Shown in pieces: positions 1-9,314 of a DNA stretch of 64,000 nt. Below the pieces are notes generated by a model. That model ran no database searches. It saw only the letters and a list, made by a program, of their open reading frames with translations, and had not been told where the DNA came from. The translations under genes were made by a program, and so were the position numbers. Within the stretch, counting starts at the first letter, position 1. Every line of letters begins with the position of its first letter. Origin of the DNA: CAYQQQ01 sp964420125 (lineage in GTDB: Bacteria; Actinomycetota; Acidimicrobiia; Acidimicrobiales; Microtrichaceae); contig CAYQQQ010000022.1 in NCBI GenBank assembly GCA_964420125.1, forward strand, positions 9,649 through 73,648, given 5' to 3'.

Positions 1-279
1 GGCGAGGGCGTCGGTCGGGTCCTCGTAGCGGGTCCAGAGCCCCTCGAGGTGCAGCGCGCCCACTCCCCCCAGCCGGTCGAGCTCCACGGCGGTGGCGGGG
101 CTGGTGACCCCGTCGAGGGCGGCGCCGATCACCGGGATGTCGAAGTGGAACGCGTCGAGCTGCCAGGCGACGTCCACCTCGTCGGCGTCCCGTGTGCGGC
201 GGCTGGGCAGGATGGCCACCTCGTCGAGGGAGTAGGCCCGGCGACCGGTCTTGCCCATGCCGATGTCGATCTCAGACAC
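1..279 (-). CDS. guaB3: GuaB3 family IMP dehydrogenase-related protein (3' end outside window)
   Basis: The first 93 codons are present; the rest lies beyond position 1. Translation begins at a GTG at 279 with a GAGGAG ribosome binding site about six bases upstream. The residues SEIDIGMGKTGRRAYSLDE, then ILPSRRTRD and WQLDAFHFDIPVIG, match the conserved N-terminus of actinobacterial GuaB3, a TIM-barrel paralogue of IMP dehydrogenase. The catalytic loop is off the window. GuaB3 normally sits beside guaB. Here the true guaB lies about 7.5 kb away on the other strand, with the biotin genes between. In some bacteria GuaB3 has been linked to GMP reductase-like activity; its activity here cannot be read from this fragment. 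Confidence 0.9.
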   Translation of the reverse strand, partial: MSEIDIGMGKTGRRAYSLDEVAILPSRRTRDADEVDVAWQLDAFHFDIPVIGAALDGVTSPATAVELDRLGGVGALHLEGLWTRYEDPTDALA

Positions 280-423
280 TGCCAGCTCCTCAGAGGCGGG
301 ACATGCGATCCCGTGAAGGGAAGAAGGCAGTCTATTGCCTGCACCGCGCCCACCCTTCTCCGGGTCCGGTCGCCCTCCGCAACCCGTCGTCCTCCCGACT
401 CGGGCAGGGGACCGAGCCCCCGG

Positions 424-429
424 TAGCCT
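424..429 (+). promoter_or_regulatory. Probable leaderless -10 element (TAGCCT) of bioA
   Basis: TAGCCT fits the actinobacterial -10 consensus TANNNT and ends 8 bases before the ATG of bioA. That spacing puts the transcript start at or next to the start codon. There is no Shine-Dalgarno sequence, which supports leaderless expression of the bio operon. Confidence 0.55.
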
Positions 430-437
430 CGCAGCCC

Positions 438-1849
438 ATGGATCCCGCAGCGGACTGGGTTCGTCGCGACGTCGCGACGGTGTGGCACGGCTTCACCCAG
501 ATGGCCGCCTACCCCGACAACTCGCCGATCGTGGTGGCCTCCGCCGAAGGGCACCACGTCGTCGACGTGGAAGGGCGACGCTACCTCGACGCCATCTCGT
601 CGTTGTGGGTCACCACCCTCGGACACCGGGTGCCCGAGCTCGACGACGCCCTCCGCCGACAGCTCGAGCGCGTCGCCCACACCACGATGCTGGGCCACGG
701 CAGCACCGTGGTGGTCGAGCTCGCCGAGGCGCTCTCCTCCCAGCTGCCCGTGCCCGGCGCCCGGCTGCTGTTCGCCTCCGACGGCGCGGTGGCGGTGGAG
801 CAGGCCCTCAAGATCGCCTTCCAGTACTGGGTGAACCTCGGGGTGCCGGGCCGGCGACGCTTCCTCACCCTGGGCGGCGCCTACCACGGCGACACCATCG
901 GCTCGGTGTCCCTCGGCGACGGCGGGTTCGGCACCGACCTGTTCGACCCGCTCCGCTTCGAGGTGCTGCGTGCCCCGGGCTACGACCGACCCGACGCCAT
1001 CGAGATCGCCTGCGGGCTGATCGACCGCCACGCCCACGAGCTGGCCGCGGTGGTGGTGGAGCCCCTGGTGCAGGGCGCCGCCGGCATGCAGGTGCTCCCG
1101 GCGGAGGCGTTCGGCCCCCTCGGAACGACCTGCCGGGCCAACGACGTGCTCCTCGTCTGCGACGAGGTGGCGGTGGGCTTCGGGCGCACCGGCACGCTGT
1201 TCGCGTCGACGCAGTGCGGTCTCGAACCCGACCTCATGGCGCTCGGCAAGGGGATCACCGGCGGCTACCTCCCGATGGCCGCCACGGCCGCCGCGCAGCA
1301 CGTCTGGGAGGCGTTCCTGGGCGCGGACCTCGGCGAGCGCACCTTCTACCACGGCCACTCCTACGGCGGGAACGCCCTCGCCGCCGCCGTGGCGCTGGAG
1401 CACCTGCGCGTGATCGAGCGCGACCGGGTGCTCGACAACGTCACCGCCCGAGCCGCGCAGATGGCGCGTCGTCTGGCGGAGCAGGTCGCACCTCTGCCCC
1501 AGGTGGGGGCGATCCGCCAGGCCGGGCTGATGATCGGCATCGAGCTGGCCCCGCCACCGCGCGATGCCCTCGGCGGACCCGGGGGGAGCGCGCTGCGGTG
1601 GGGCCGGCGGGTCAGCGCGGCCTGCGTGGAGCGCGGCGTGCTGATCCGCCCGCTGGGCGACGTGATCGTGGTGGTGCCCCACCTCACCACCACCGAGGCC
1701 GAGGCCGAGCAGATCGTCGCCACGCTGGTCGACGCCATCGCCGCCGCCGCCACCGACCAGCCGGTGAGCACGCCCGGCGCAGGTGCCGAGGTTGCCCACA
1801 CCCCGCTGTCGGAGACGGCCGCGCTCGCCGTCGAGCGGGCTGCGCGCTG

Positions 1850-1850
<1 letters not shown>
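438..1850 (+). CDS. bioA: Adenosylmethionine-8-amino-7-oxononanoate aminotransferase BioA
   Basis: This 470-aa class III PLP aminotransferase makes 7,8-diaminononanoate from KAPA using SAM as amino donor, in biotin synthesis. The substrate-pocket motif ISSLWVTTLGH is at residues 53-63 and the PLP motif CDEVAVGFGRTG is near 241-252, with the cofactor Asp at 242. The Schiff-base lysine is K271 in MALGKGITGG, and YHGHSYGGN follows. The ATG at 438 is chosen because a TAGCCT -10 element lies 8 bases upstream and homology starts there; further upstream the frame is not protein-like. The stop shares one base with the bioF start, so bioA, bioF and bioD form one operon. Confidence 0.95.
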
Positions 1851-3021
<1,171 letters not shown>

Positions 3022-3025
<4 letters not shown>

Positions 3026-3786
3026 CCGCTCCGCCCGCTCACGATGGCGTCGGTGGTGTCGCCGCCGGTGTCGCCGGCGGCACTCGCCCGGAGCTGCTGG
3101 TGGTGCTGGCCGGCACCGGGACCGAGGTCGGCAAGACGTGGGTGGGTTGCCGACTGGTGCGGGAGCTGCGGGACGCCGGGCGGACGGTGGCGGCCCGCAA
3201 GCCCGTGCAGTCCTTCGACCCCTCCGATGCCGTCACCGACGCCGACCTCCTCGCCGAGGCCAGCGGTGAGGAGCCCTTGGTGGTCTGCCCGGCGCACCGC
3301 CGCTACGAGGTGGCGATGGCGCCCCCGATGGCCGCGGAGGTGTTGGGCCGCCCGATGATCCGCATGGCGGAGCTGCTCGACGAGCTGGCCGCCTCCTGGT
3401 CGGTGCCGCCACCGTCCCAGGACCCGAGTCGGGGCTCGGTCGGGGTGGTCGAGCTGGCAGGCGGCGTGCGCTCCCCCGTCGCCCACGACGGCGACGGGGT
3501 CGAGCTGATCGCGGGCCTCGCACCTGACCTGGTCGTCGTGGTCGCCGATGCCGGCCTGGGCACCATCAACGCCGTGCGCACCACCCTCGACGCCCTGGCC
3601 GGCCTCGACGCCCCGGTCGTGGTGCACCTCAACCGCTTCGACCCCGACGACGACCTGCACCGACGCAACCGTGCGTGGCTGGCCGAACACCTCCGACCCG
3701 GCGATGAGGGGATCCTGCTCCGCAGCGACCTCGGCACGCTGGTCGCCACGATCAGCGAAGCCAGGTTCAGGGGCGCAGCGACTTGA
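3022..3786 (+). CDS. bioD: Dethiobiotin synthase BioD
   Basis: This 254-aa ATP-dependent carboxylase closes the ureido ring to form dethiobiotin. The P-loop GTGTEVGKT is at residues 31-39, ARKPVQSFD matches the diaminononanoate-binding strand, and VVELAGGVRSPV corresponds to the usual EGAGG segment. The GTG start is inside a GTGA overlap with bioF. The 3' end overlaps the convergent gene at 3767 by 20 bp. No bioB is visible in the window, so the last step of the pathway must be encoded elsewhere. Confidence 0.93.
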
Positions 3787-4156
3787 GCAGCTGACGGGCG
3801 ATCTGGGAGTTCATCTCGTAGACCACCTTGCGGCCCGCCTCGGTGACCTGACGGACCACCCCGCCCCCGGTCGCCTCCTCGATGGAGTCGAGCCCGGCGA
3901 TCACCGCCGACTTGGTGGCGTCGGTGGCCTTGTAGCCCATGTTGGTGAGCCCCTTCACCACGTCCGACTGGGCCACCGGCTCCGGGGCGGCGGCCGCGAT
4001 GATGCGCAACGCGTCCTTGGTGAGCTCCGCTCCCTGGGAGATCGTCTCGTGCAGGCCCGGTGCGGCTGCCTCTTCCCCGTCGATCGAGGAGAGCCAGCGG
4101 CGCACCTTGGCCACGAGCTCGCCCTCGGTCTCACCCTCGAAGCTCAACGTCGGCAT
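3767..4156 (-). CDS. Conserved hypothetical protein, 129 aa, possible winged helix
   Basis: I do not recognise the family with certainty. The protein begins PTLSFEGETEGELVAKVRRWL and is soluble, with no signal or membrane segment. From about residue 40 the helical pattern ending in a Gly-rich turn (EATGGGVVRQVTEAGRKVVYEMN) resembles a winged helix-turn-helix. The ATG lies 9 bases after the stop of the upstream GNAT gene, so the two are probably cotranscribed. It overlaps the end of bioD by 20 bp tail to tail. Confidence 0.7.
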   Translation of the reverse strand: MPTLSFEGETEGELVAKVRRWLSSIDGEEAAAPGLHETISQGAELTKDALRIIAAAAPEPVAQSDVVKGLTNMGYKATDATKSAVIAGLDSIEEATGGGVVRQVTEAGRKVVYEMNSQIARQLLKSLRP

Positions 4157-4165
4157 GGCTCCACG

Positions 4166-4873
4166 CTACGCCTGCGGAGCAGCCTGGGGGCGGAGGTCGC
4201 CGGCGCCGCCCGCCCGATCCACCGTGCGGGCGAACCACTGCACGCTGCACCGCCGGCCGTCGGGCATCCGGAACCCCGCACCCGGCACCGCGGGGCCCAC
4301 CGGCTCGAAGCCCTGCGAGCCGAAGAAGGCGATGGCGTCGGCGTTCTCCCCCATGGTGCCCAGGTGCACCCCGGGCACGCCGAGCTCGCTCAGCCGGTCC
4401 AGCCACGTGCGGATCAACCGCGCGCCCAGCCCTCGCCCCCGCGCCTCGGGGAGCAGGTCGATGTGCAGGTCGGCCGGATACCTCGCCAGTGCCGGTGGCG
4501 GGTGCAGCAGCGAGCGGTCGCGGAGCACGTCACCGGTCGCCCTGGCGAGGAAGCGGGCCGTCCCCGGCCGCACCAGGAGCGCCCGTCCCAACAGGTGGCG
4601 GGTGAGCAGGCGGCGCTCCACCGTCCCCGCCGGCGGAGGACCGTCGGGGGAGCCGAGGAGGTAGCCCACGACCCGGCCGGCGCCGTCGTCGAGCACCCAG
4701 CAGGTGTCCGGGCGCTGCTGCACGTACCAGTCGCAGAACAGGCAGGCGAAGGCGTCCCGGTCGGAGAACTGCTCGGCCACCGGGTCACCCATGAACCCGG
4801 TGGCGAAGCACACGTCGCGCAGGCCCTCGAGGTCCTCGGATCGATAGGGGCGCAGCTGCGGAGCCACGGCCAC
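4166..4873 (-). CDS. GNAT family N-acetyltransferase
   Basis: This 235-aa protein carries the GNAT acetyl-CoA motif near its C-terminal third: DLHIDLLPEARGRGLGARLI (Q/RxxGxG/A type), then a NADAIAFFGSQGFEPVG segment typical of the fold's last strands. The N-terminus LRPYRSEDLEGLRDVC is the usual first strand and helix. The substrate is unknown; the arrangement resembles acetyltransferases related to the C-terminal part of O-GlcNAcase. A GTG at 4873 is the likely start, and a second in-frame GTG lies two codons downstream. It sits between a lipoprotein gene (34 bp upstream) and a hypothetical gene. Confidence 0.82.
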   Translation of the reverse strand: MAVAPQLRPYRSEDLEGLRDVCFATGFMGDPVAEQFSDRDAFACLFCDWYVQQRPDTCWVLDDGAGRVVGYLLGSPDGPPPAGTVERRLLTRHLLGRALLVRPGTARFLARATGDVLRDRSLLHPPPALARYPADLHIDLLPEARGRGLGARLIRTWLDRLSELGVPGVHLGTMGENADAIAFFGSQGFEPVGPAVPGAGFRMPDGRRCSVQWFARTVDRAGGAGDLRPQAAPQA

Positions 4874-4907
4874 CGAGTCAAGCAGGTCGGTGACGACGGG
4901 GCACCCG

Positions 4908-6701
4908 TCACGGTATGCGGCGCGCCACCCAGGTGGTCTCGTCGCCGGCCGCCCCCCCGATCCGTGCGAGCACCACGTCGTGGTCGACGGCGACCACCTC
5001 GGCGCCGGCGGGCAGGCCGAGCTCGTCCCAGCTCGACCCCCACCCGAGCCAGAGCAGCCGACCGCATCCGGCGACCACGGCGGTGGAGTTGCCGACCACC
5101 AACAGCCGCGGGGAGGAACGCACCGCCGGAACGCACCGCCACTCCGGCACCGAGGGCCGCTCCATCACCATCGGATGCTCCGTCGGCTGCAACGCGTACA
5201 CCTCCCGAACCGTCCCGTCGGGGTCGAGCGTCAGGAACTCGTGGGTGCCCTGGTTGTCGGGCACCGCGGCCACGATCCGGCCCTCGACCGCCGGGGTCTG
5301 CTCCACGTCGCTCGACGGAGCGACCCCCACCTCGACCACCTCACCGCCGGCGTACTCCAGCCGGTCGCGCTGTCCGGGGTCGCCGACCACGTAGTCGACC
5401 TCCACCCCTCCGTGGCCGAGTCCGGTTGCCCGACCGGTCGAGGGAGGCTCCGAGACCATCGCATCGGCTGCCGAGCGGGACGACCCCGCCAGCCGGGTCC
5501 ACTGGAGGCCCACCTCGGCCCAGGGGCCCTGCACCGCCGCACCCAACAGGTCGGGACCATCGCCGAGGGGCACGGCGTGCTGGAACAGCCCGCGATCCGA
5601 CTGCACGACCACGGCCGAGTCGCTGAGCGCCACGGGGAGACCGGGCGCCAGGGCCGTCCCCCACTCCACGGCGCCCGCCGGCAGGTGCCAGAGGTCCTGG
5701 CTCATCTCACCGGTCGACGAGTCGACCGCGCCGACGAGTCCCCCGACGCCGTCGGCCAGGGTGTGCAGGCCGAAGGTCCCCATCTCGGGCGACTCGGGGA
5801 AGTGGACGTCCTCCACCTCGCCGCCCGACTGCACGCGCTCGACGACGATCGAGGAGGCCGACGGCTCCTGGCTCCCGAGCGGAGTCGTGACCCGGAAGGT
5901 CGTGGTGCCCGACACCACTCCCTGCACGTCCGGTTCGATGCTCCCGGCCGAACCGACCGGTCCGGCGCGCACCTCGGTGCCCGTGACCTCCCAGGTCGCG
6001 ACCCGTCCGTCGTCGAGCGGCTGCTCCACCACGATCGTGGCGTCGTCGGACCGCACGCCGTCTCCGCGGGCCCACACCCCCCCGACGCCCTCCAAGGGCA
6101 CGGTCGCCAGTGGCTCCCAGGTGTCCGCGTCGAGGTCGAGCCGAGCGACCACCAGCTCACCGCCCGCATCCTCGAGGACCGGCACCGCCGGATCCGTCAG
6201 CTCGGGGGCGGTGGCCGGCGAGCGTCGCATCGTCAGCGTGAGGCCCGAGGGCGAGCTGGCCACGGCGACGACGGCGTGCAACCGATCGCACGCACCCATC
6301 GCCGCGCACCCGTCGACGATCCGCCATCCACCATCCGGGTCGTGCACTGCCGACCGCGGAACGGCCCAGGTGCCGTACTCGCCCCGACTCGGCGTGGGAT
6401 CAGGCACGGTCTCCAACACCACCAGCCGGTCGCCCGACATCCCCACGACCGAGACGTGGGGGAACGGAGGCGGATCGAGCGGAACCCAGGGAGCACCACC
6501 CGGGGGATCCACCACCTCGGCGGGCGGCACCGTCGGGACGGGATCCGCCGCGACCTCCGTCGCCGCGGGCTTCGACGCCGCACCGACCTCTCGGGGCTCG
6601 TCGCCATGCACCTCATCGGAGCGGGAGCACCCGGAGATCGACAGGCAGGCGACGACGACCCCGACCACCCAACCGACTCCCAGGTGTGGGGCTCGGGCCA
6701 C
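4908..6701 (-). CDS. Secreted lipoprotein, probable beta-propeller, function unknown
   Basis: This 597-aa protein starts at a GTG at 6701 with a perfect AAGGAGG-type site directly upstream (gagaaggaggagcc). A reading from the in-frame ATG at 6740 would add 13 non-signal residues. The signal peptide ends in a lipobox LSISGC, so the Cys at about residue 25 should be lipid-modified and the protein anchored outside the membrane. A Pro-rich linker is followed by many short beta-strand repeats rich in Val, Asp and Gly, such as RLVVLETV and ELVVARLDLDADTW. This suggests a propeller, but no catalytic motif is visible. Confidence 0.82.
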   Translation of the reverse strand: MARAPHLGVGWVVGVVVACLSISGCSRSDEVHGDEPREVGAASKPAATEVAADPVPTVPPAEVVDPPGGAPWVPLDPPPFPHVSVVGMSGDRLVVLETVPDPTPSRGEYGTWAVPRSAVHDPDGGWRIVDGCAAMGACDRLHAVVAVASSPSGLTLTMRRSPATAPELTDPAVPVLEDAGGELVVARLDLDADTWEPLATVPLEGVGGVWARGDGVRSDDATIVVEQPLDDGRVATWEVTGTEVRAGPVGSAGSIEPDVQGVVSGTTTFRVTTPLGSQEPSASSIVVERVQSGGEVEDVHFPESPEMGTFGLHTLADGVGGLVGAVDSSTGEMSQDLWHLPAGAVEWGTALAPGLPVALSDSAVVVQSDRGLFQHAVPLGDGPDLLGAAVQGPWAEVGLQWTRLAGSSRSAADAMVSEPPSTGRATGLGHGGVEVDYVVGDPGQRDRLEYAGGEVVEVGVAPSSDVEQTPAVEGRIVAAVPDNQGTHEFLTLDPDGTVREVYALQPTEHPMVMERPSVPEWRCVPAVRSSPRLLVVGNSTAVVAGCGRLLWLGWGSSWDELGLPAGAEVVAVDHDVVLARIGGAAGDETTWVARRIP

Positions 6702-6790
6702 GGCTCCTCCTTCTCGCCGACAGCCTATCGACGCTCCCACGCACCCCGAGGGTCGTCGCGCCTGAGCCTGCGATCGACGTCGAGGTGGGG

Positions 6791-7624
6791 TCAGGCTCCC
6801 CGGTGGCGTCGGAGGAAGCGTCGCAGACCGCCGTGGTCGCCCTGCGGCCGCTCGAGGTGACCCAGCGCGCCGGCGAGCAACGCGTCACCCCGGCACGGAC
6901 GGCCGTGGCCGGGCAGCAGAAGGTCCACCGAGTACTCCCGCAGCCGTTCCTCGGTGGCCGCGGAGGCGCCTTCGTCCACGAACTCCGGGTTGAACCACCC
7001 CCGCCCGCCGACCGACAGGATGGTGTCACCGCTCAGCAGGGTCCGCGTCGACTCGCGCCAGAAGCTGGTGGCGTCGGTGGTGTGGCCCGGGGTGTGCAAC
7101 GCCACCCAGTCGGGCGCGCCGGGCACGGCCTCGCCGTCGGCGAGGAACCCCGCCGGCGTCAACGGCATGTGGTACGGGCGGGCGCCGTAGCCGGCCTGCT
7201 TCGCCTCCCCCACGAAGCCCCGGAGTGAGGCGAAGTCGAAGGGCTGGTCCCGCAGCACGGGTCGGATGTGGGACGCCTCTCGGAGCCCCGGCGTCGGCGG
7301 CTTCTCCCCCTCCACCCAGGTGGCGACCGTGGCAGGGAGGAGGAAGTCGATCGCCGCTCGGTCGTGGAGGTGGGGCACACCGGCGACGTGGTCGCTGTGG
7401 GCGTGGGTGGCCGCCACCACCCAGGGGTCCCCCTCCACGGTGGTCTGCGTGCCTCCCGGCCCCCTCAGCGCTCTCATCACCTCGACGCCGTTGCGGGACA
7501 TGCCGACGTCGACGACGAAGGGGCGGCCGTCGCCTCCGTCGTGCACGACGTAGCAGTTGAAGATCCACGAGGAGATCACGGTGATGCCGACGTCGTGGAA
7601 GGTGGTGACGAGCGGTCCGGCCAT
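6791..7624 (-). CDS. MBL-fold metallo-hydrolase
   Basis: This 277-aa protein has the full metallo-beta-lactamase metal-binding set: THAHSDHVAG (HxHxDH) near residue 95, HTPGHTTD further on, the bridging Asp in LLSGDTIL, and LPGHG near the C-terminus. It is probably a cytosolic thioester or lactone hydrolase of the glyoxalase II-like group; the substrate cannot be inferred. The ATG is preceded by GGGAGG at good spacing. A TAGCGT -10-like element at 7668-7663 on the same strand would give a short leader. It is divergent from guaB. Confidence 0.87.
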   Translation of the reverse strand: MAGPLVTTFHDVGITVISSWIFNCYVVHDGGDGRPFVVDVGMSRNGVEVMRALRGPGGTQTTVEGDPWVVAATHAHSDHVAGVPHLHDRAAIDFLLPATVATWVEGEKPPTPGLREASHIRPVLRDQPFDFASLRGFVGEAKQAGYGARPYHMPLTPAGFLADGEAVPGAPDWVALHTPGHTTDATSFWRESTRTLLSGDTILSVGGRGWFNPEFVDEGASAATEERLREYSVDLLLPGHGRPCRGDALLAGALGHLERPQGDHGGLRRFLRRHRGA

Positions 7625-7753
7625 GGCATGGGCCTCCCGGGTCGGTGCTGACGAGCCAGGTCACGCTACCGCCCCCCGCACCGCCGTTCTGTACGTCCTC
7701 GCGCACACCCCCCGTGCACCACAGCGGACAGATCGCCGGGGCGCCGCAACCGG

Positions 7754-7759
7754 TAGCAT
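7754..7759 (+). promoter_or_regulatory. Probable leaderless -10 element (TAGCAT) of guaB
   Basis: TAGCAT lies 6 bases before the guaB ATG and no ribosome binding site intervenes. This is the spacing expected when the transcript begins at the start codon. Confidence 0.6.
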
Positions 7760-7765
7760 CAGGCG

Positions 7766-9259
7766 ATGGAGCCCCTCCACACCTCCCTCGACCCCAACGC
7801 CCGCTTCGGCAGAGAAGGCCTCACCTTCGACGACGTCTGCCTGGTCCCCGCCGCCTCCGACGTCATCCCGGCTTCCGTCGACACCTCCACGACCCTGGCC
7901 GCGGAGGTGGTGCTGGCCATCCCGCTGATGTCGGCCGCCATGGACACCGTCACCGAGGCCCGCCTCGCCATCGCCGTCGCCAGGGAGGGGGGGATCGGCG
8001 TGATCCATCGCAACCTGTCGGTGGAGGACCAGCGCGCCGAGGTCGACAAGGTGAAGCGCTCCGAGTCGGGGATGATCGTCGACCCCGTCACCCTCGGCCC
8101 CGACGACCTCGTGGAAGCCGCCGAGGCGCTGATGTCGAGGTACCGCATCAGCGGGGTGCCGATCGTCGATGCCGACCACCGCCTGGTCGGCATCCTCACC
8201 AACCGGGACCTCCGCTTCGAGGACGACCCCCGCCGGCCCATCCACGAGGTCATGACCTCCGAGGGGCTGATCACCGCTCCCGAGGGCACCACCCTGGAGC
8301 AGGCGCAGGCCATCCTCGGCGAGCACCGCATCGAGAAGCTGCCGGTGGTCGACTCGGAGGGCCACATCACGGGACTCATCACCGTCAAGGACATCAACAA
8401 GAAGATCCAGTACCCCGATGCCACCAAGGACTCCCAGGGACGCCTCCGTTGCGCAGCCGCCATCGGTGTCGGCGACGACGCCTACGTGCGGGCCGAGGCG
8501 CTGGTGGACGCCGGGGTGGACGTGCTGGTGGTCGACACCGCACACGGGCACTCCAGCGGCGTGCTCGAGGTCGTCCGCAAGGTCAAGGGGGCGCTCGGGG
8601 TGCCGGTGGTCGCCGGCAACATCGCCACCGGCGCGGCGGCGCTCGCCCTGGTGGAAGCAGGAGCGGACGCCGTCAAGGTCGGGGTGGGGCCGGGCTCCAT
8701 CTGCACCACCCGCATCGTCGCCGGGGTCGGGGTGCCGCAGCTCACCGCGGTGGCGGAGTGCGCCGCTGCCGTCGCCGGCACCGGGGCGCGGGTGATCGCC
8801 GACGGCGGTGTGCGGTTCTCCGGCGACATCGCCAAGGCCATCGGTGCGGGCGCCGACGTGGTGATGCTCGGCTCCCTGCTGGCCGGGGTGGACGAGACGC
8901 CCGGCGACATCGTGCTCAGCCAGGGGGAGCGCTACAAGGCCTACCGGGGCATGGGGTCGCTGGGGGCGATGAGCGATCGCTCCTTCTCCAAGGACCGCTA
9001 CTTCCAGGAGGAGGTCGACAGCTCGGAGAAGGTCGTGCCCGAGGGCATCGAGGGGCGCGTCCCCTACAAGGGGCCGGCCAAGAAGATCCTCTTCCAGCTC
9101 ACCGGTGGCCTCCGATCGGCCATGGGGTACTGCGGGGCGGCCAGCATCGAGGAGCTGCAGCGGGGTGCCACGTTCGTGCGCATGTCGCCCGCCGGTCTGC
9201 GCGAAGCGCATCCCCACGACATCCAGATCACCAAGGAAGCCCCCAACTACTGGATGTAG
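7766..9259 (+). CDS. guaB: Inosine-5'-monophosphate dehydrogenase
   Basis: This 497-aa enzyme oxidises IMP to XMP with NAD+, the rate-limiting step to GMP. The TIM barrel begins with REGLTFDDVCLVPA. Two CBS domains occupy roughly residues 100-215 (SGMIVDPVTLGPDD and HEVMTSEGLITAPEGTT). The active-site loop GPGSICTTRIV carries the catalytic cysteine at residue 313. The flap follows with KAYRGMGSLGAMS, and the C-terminus has SAMGYCGA. Length and order match bacterial GuaB throughout. A leaderless promoter precedes it. It ends 55 bp from the convergent decarboxylase gene, with a 24-bp palindrome between them. Confidence 0.97.
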   Translation: MEPLHTSLDPNARFGREGLTFDDVCLVPAASDVIPASVDTSTTLAAEVVLAIPLMSAAMDTVTEARLAIAVAREGGIGVIHRNLSVEDQRAEVDKVKRSESGMIVDPVTLGPDDLVEAAEALMSRYRISGVPIVDADHRLVGILTNRDLRFEDDPRRPIHEVMTSEGLITAPEGTTLEQAQAILGEHRIEKLPVVDSEGHITGLITVKDINKKIQYPDATKDSQGRLRCAAAIGVGDDAYVRAEALVDAGVDVLVVDTAHGHSSGVLEVVRKVKGALGVPVVAGNIATGAAALALVEAGADAVKVGVGPGSICTTRIVAGVGVPQLTAVAECAAAVAGTGARVIADGGVRFSGDIAKAIGAGADVVMLGSLLAGVDETPGDIVLSQGERYKAYRGMGSLGAMSDRSFSKDRYFQEEVDSSEKVVPEGIEGRVPYKGPAKKILFQLTGGLRSAMGYCGAASIEELQRGATFVRMSPAGLREAHPHDIQITKEAPNYWM

Positions 9260-9282
9260 CGGCCCCCTGGGAGTCGCAGACC

Positions 9283-9306
9283 CGTTCTGTTCTGCAGAAC
9301 AGAACG
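9283..9306. repeat. Perfect 24-bp palindrome between convergent genes
   Basis: The half-site CGTTCTGTTCTG is followed at once by its exact complement CAGAACAGAACG with no spacer. It lies between the guaB stop (9259) and the stop of the convergent gene (9315). It is relatively AT-rich against its surroundings. It could be a bidirectional terminator stem or a dimeric protein-binding site; the lack of a loop and of T-runs favours neither clearly. Confidence 0.7.
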
Positions 9307-9314
9307 AGCGGGGT

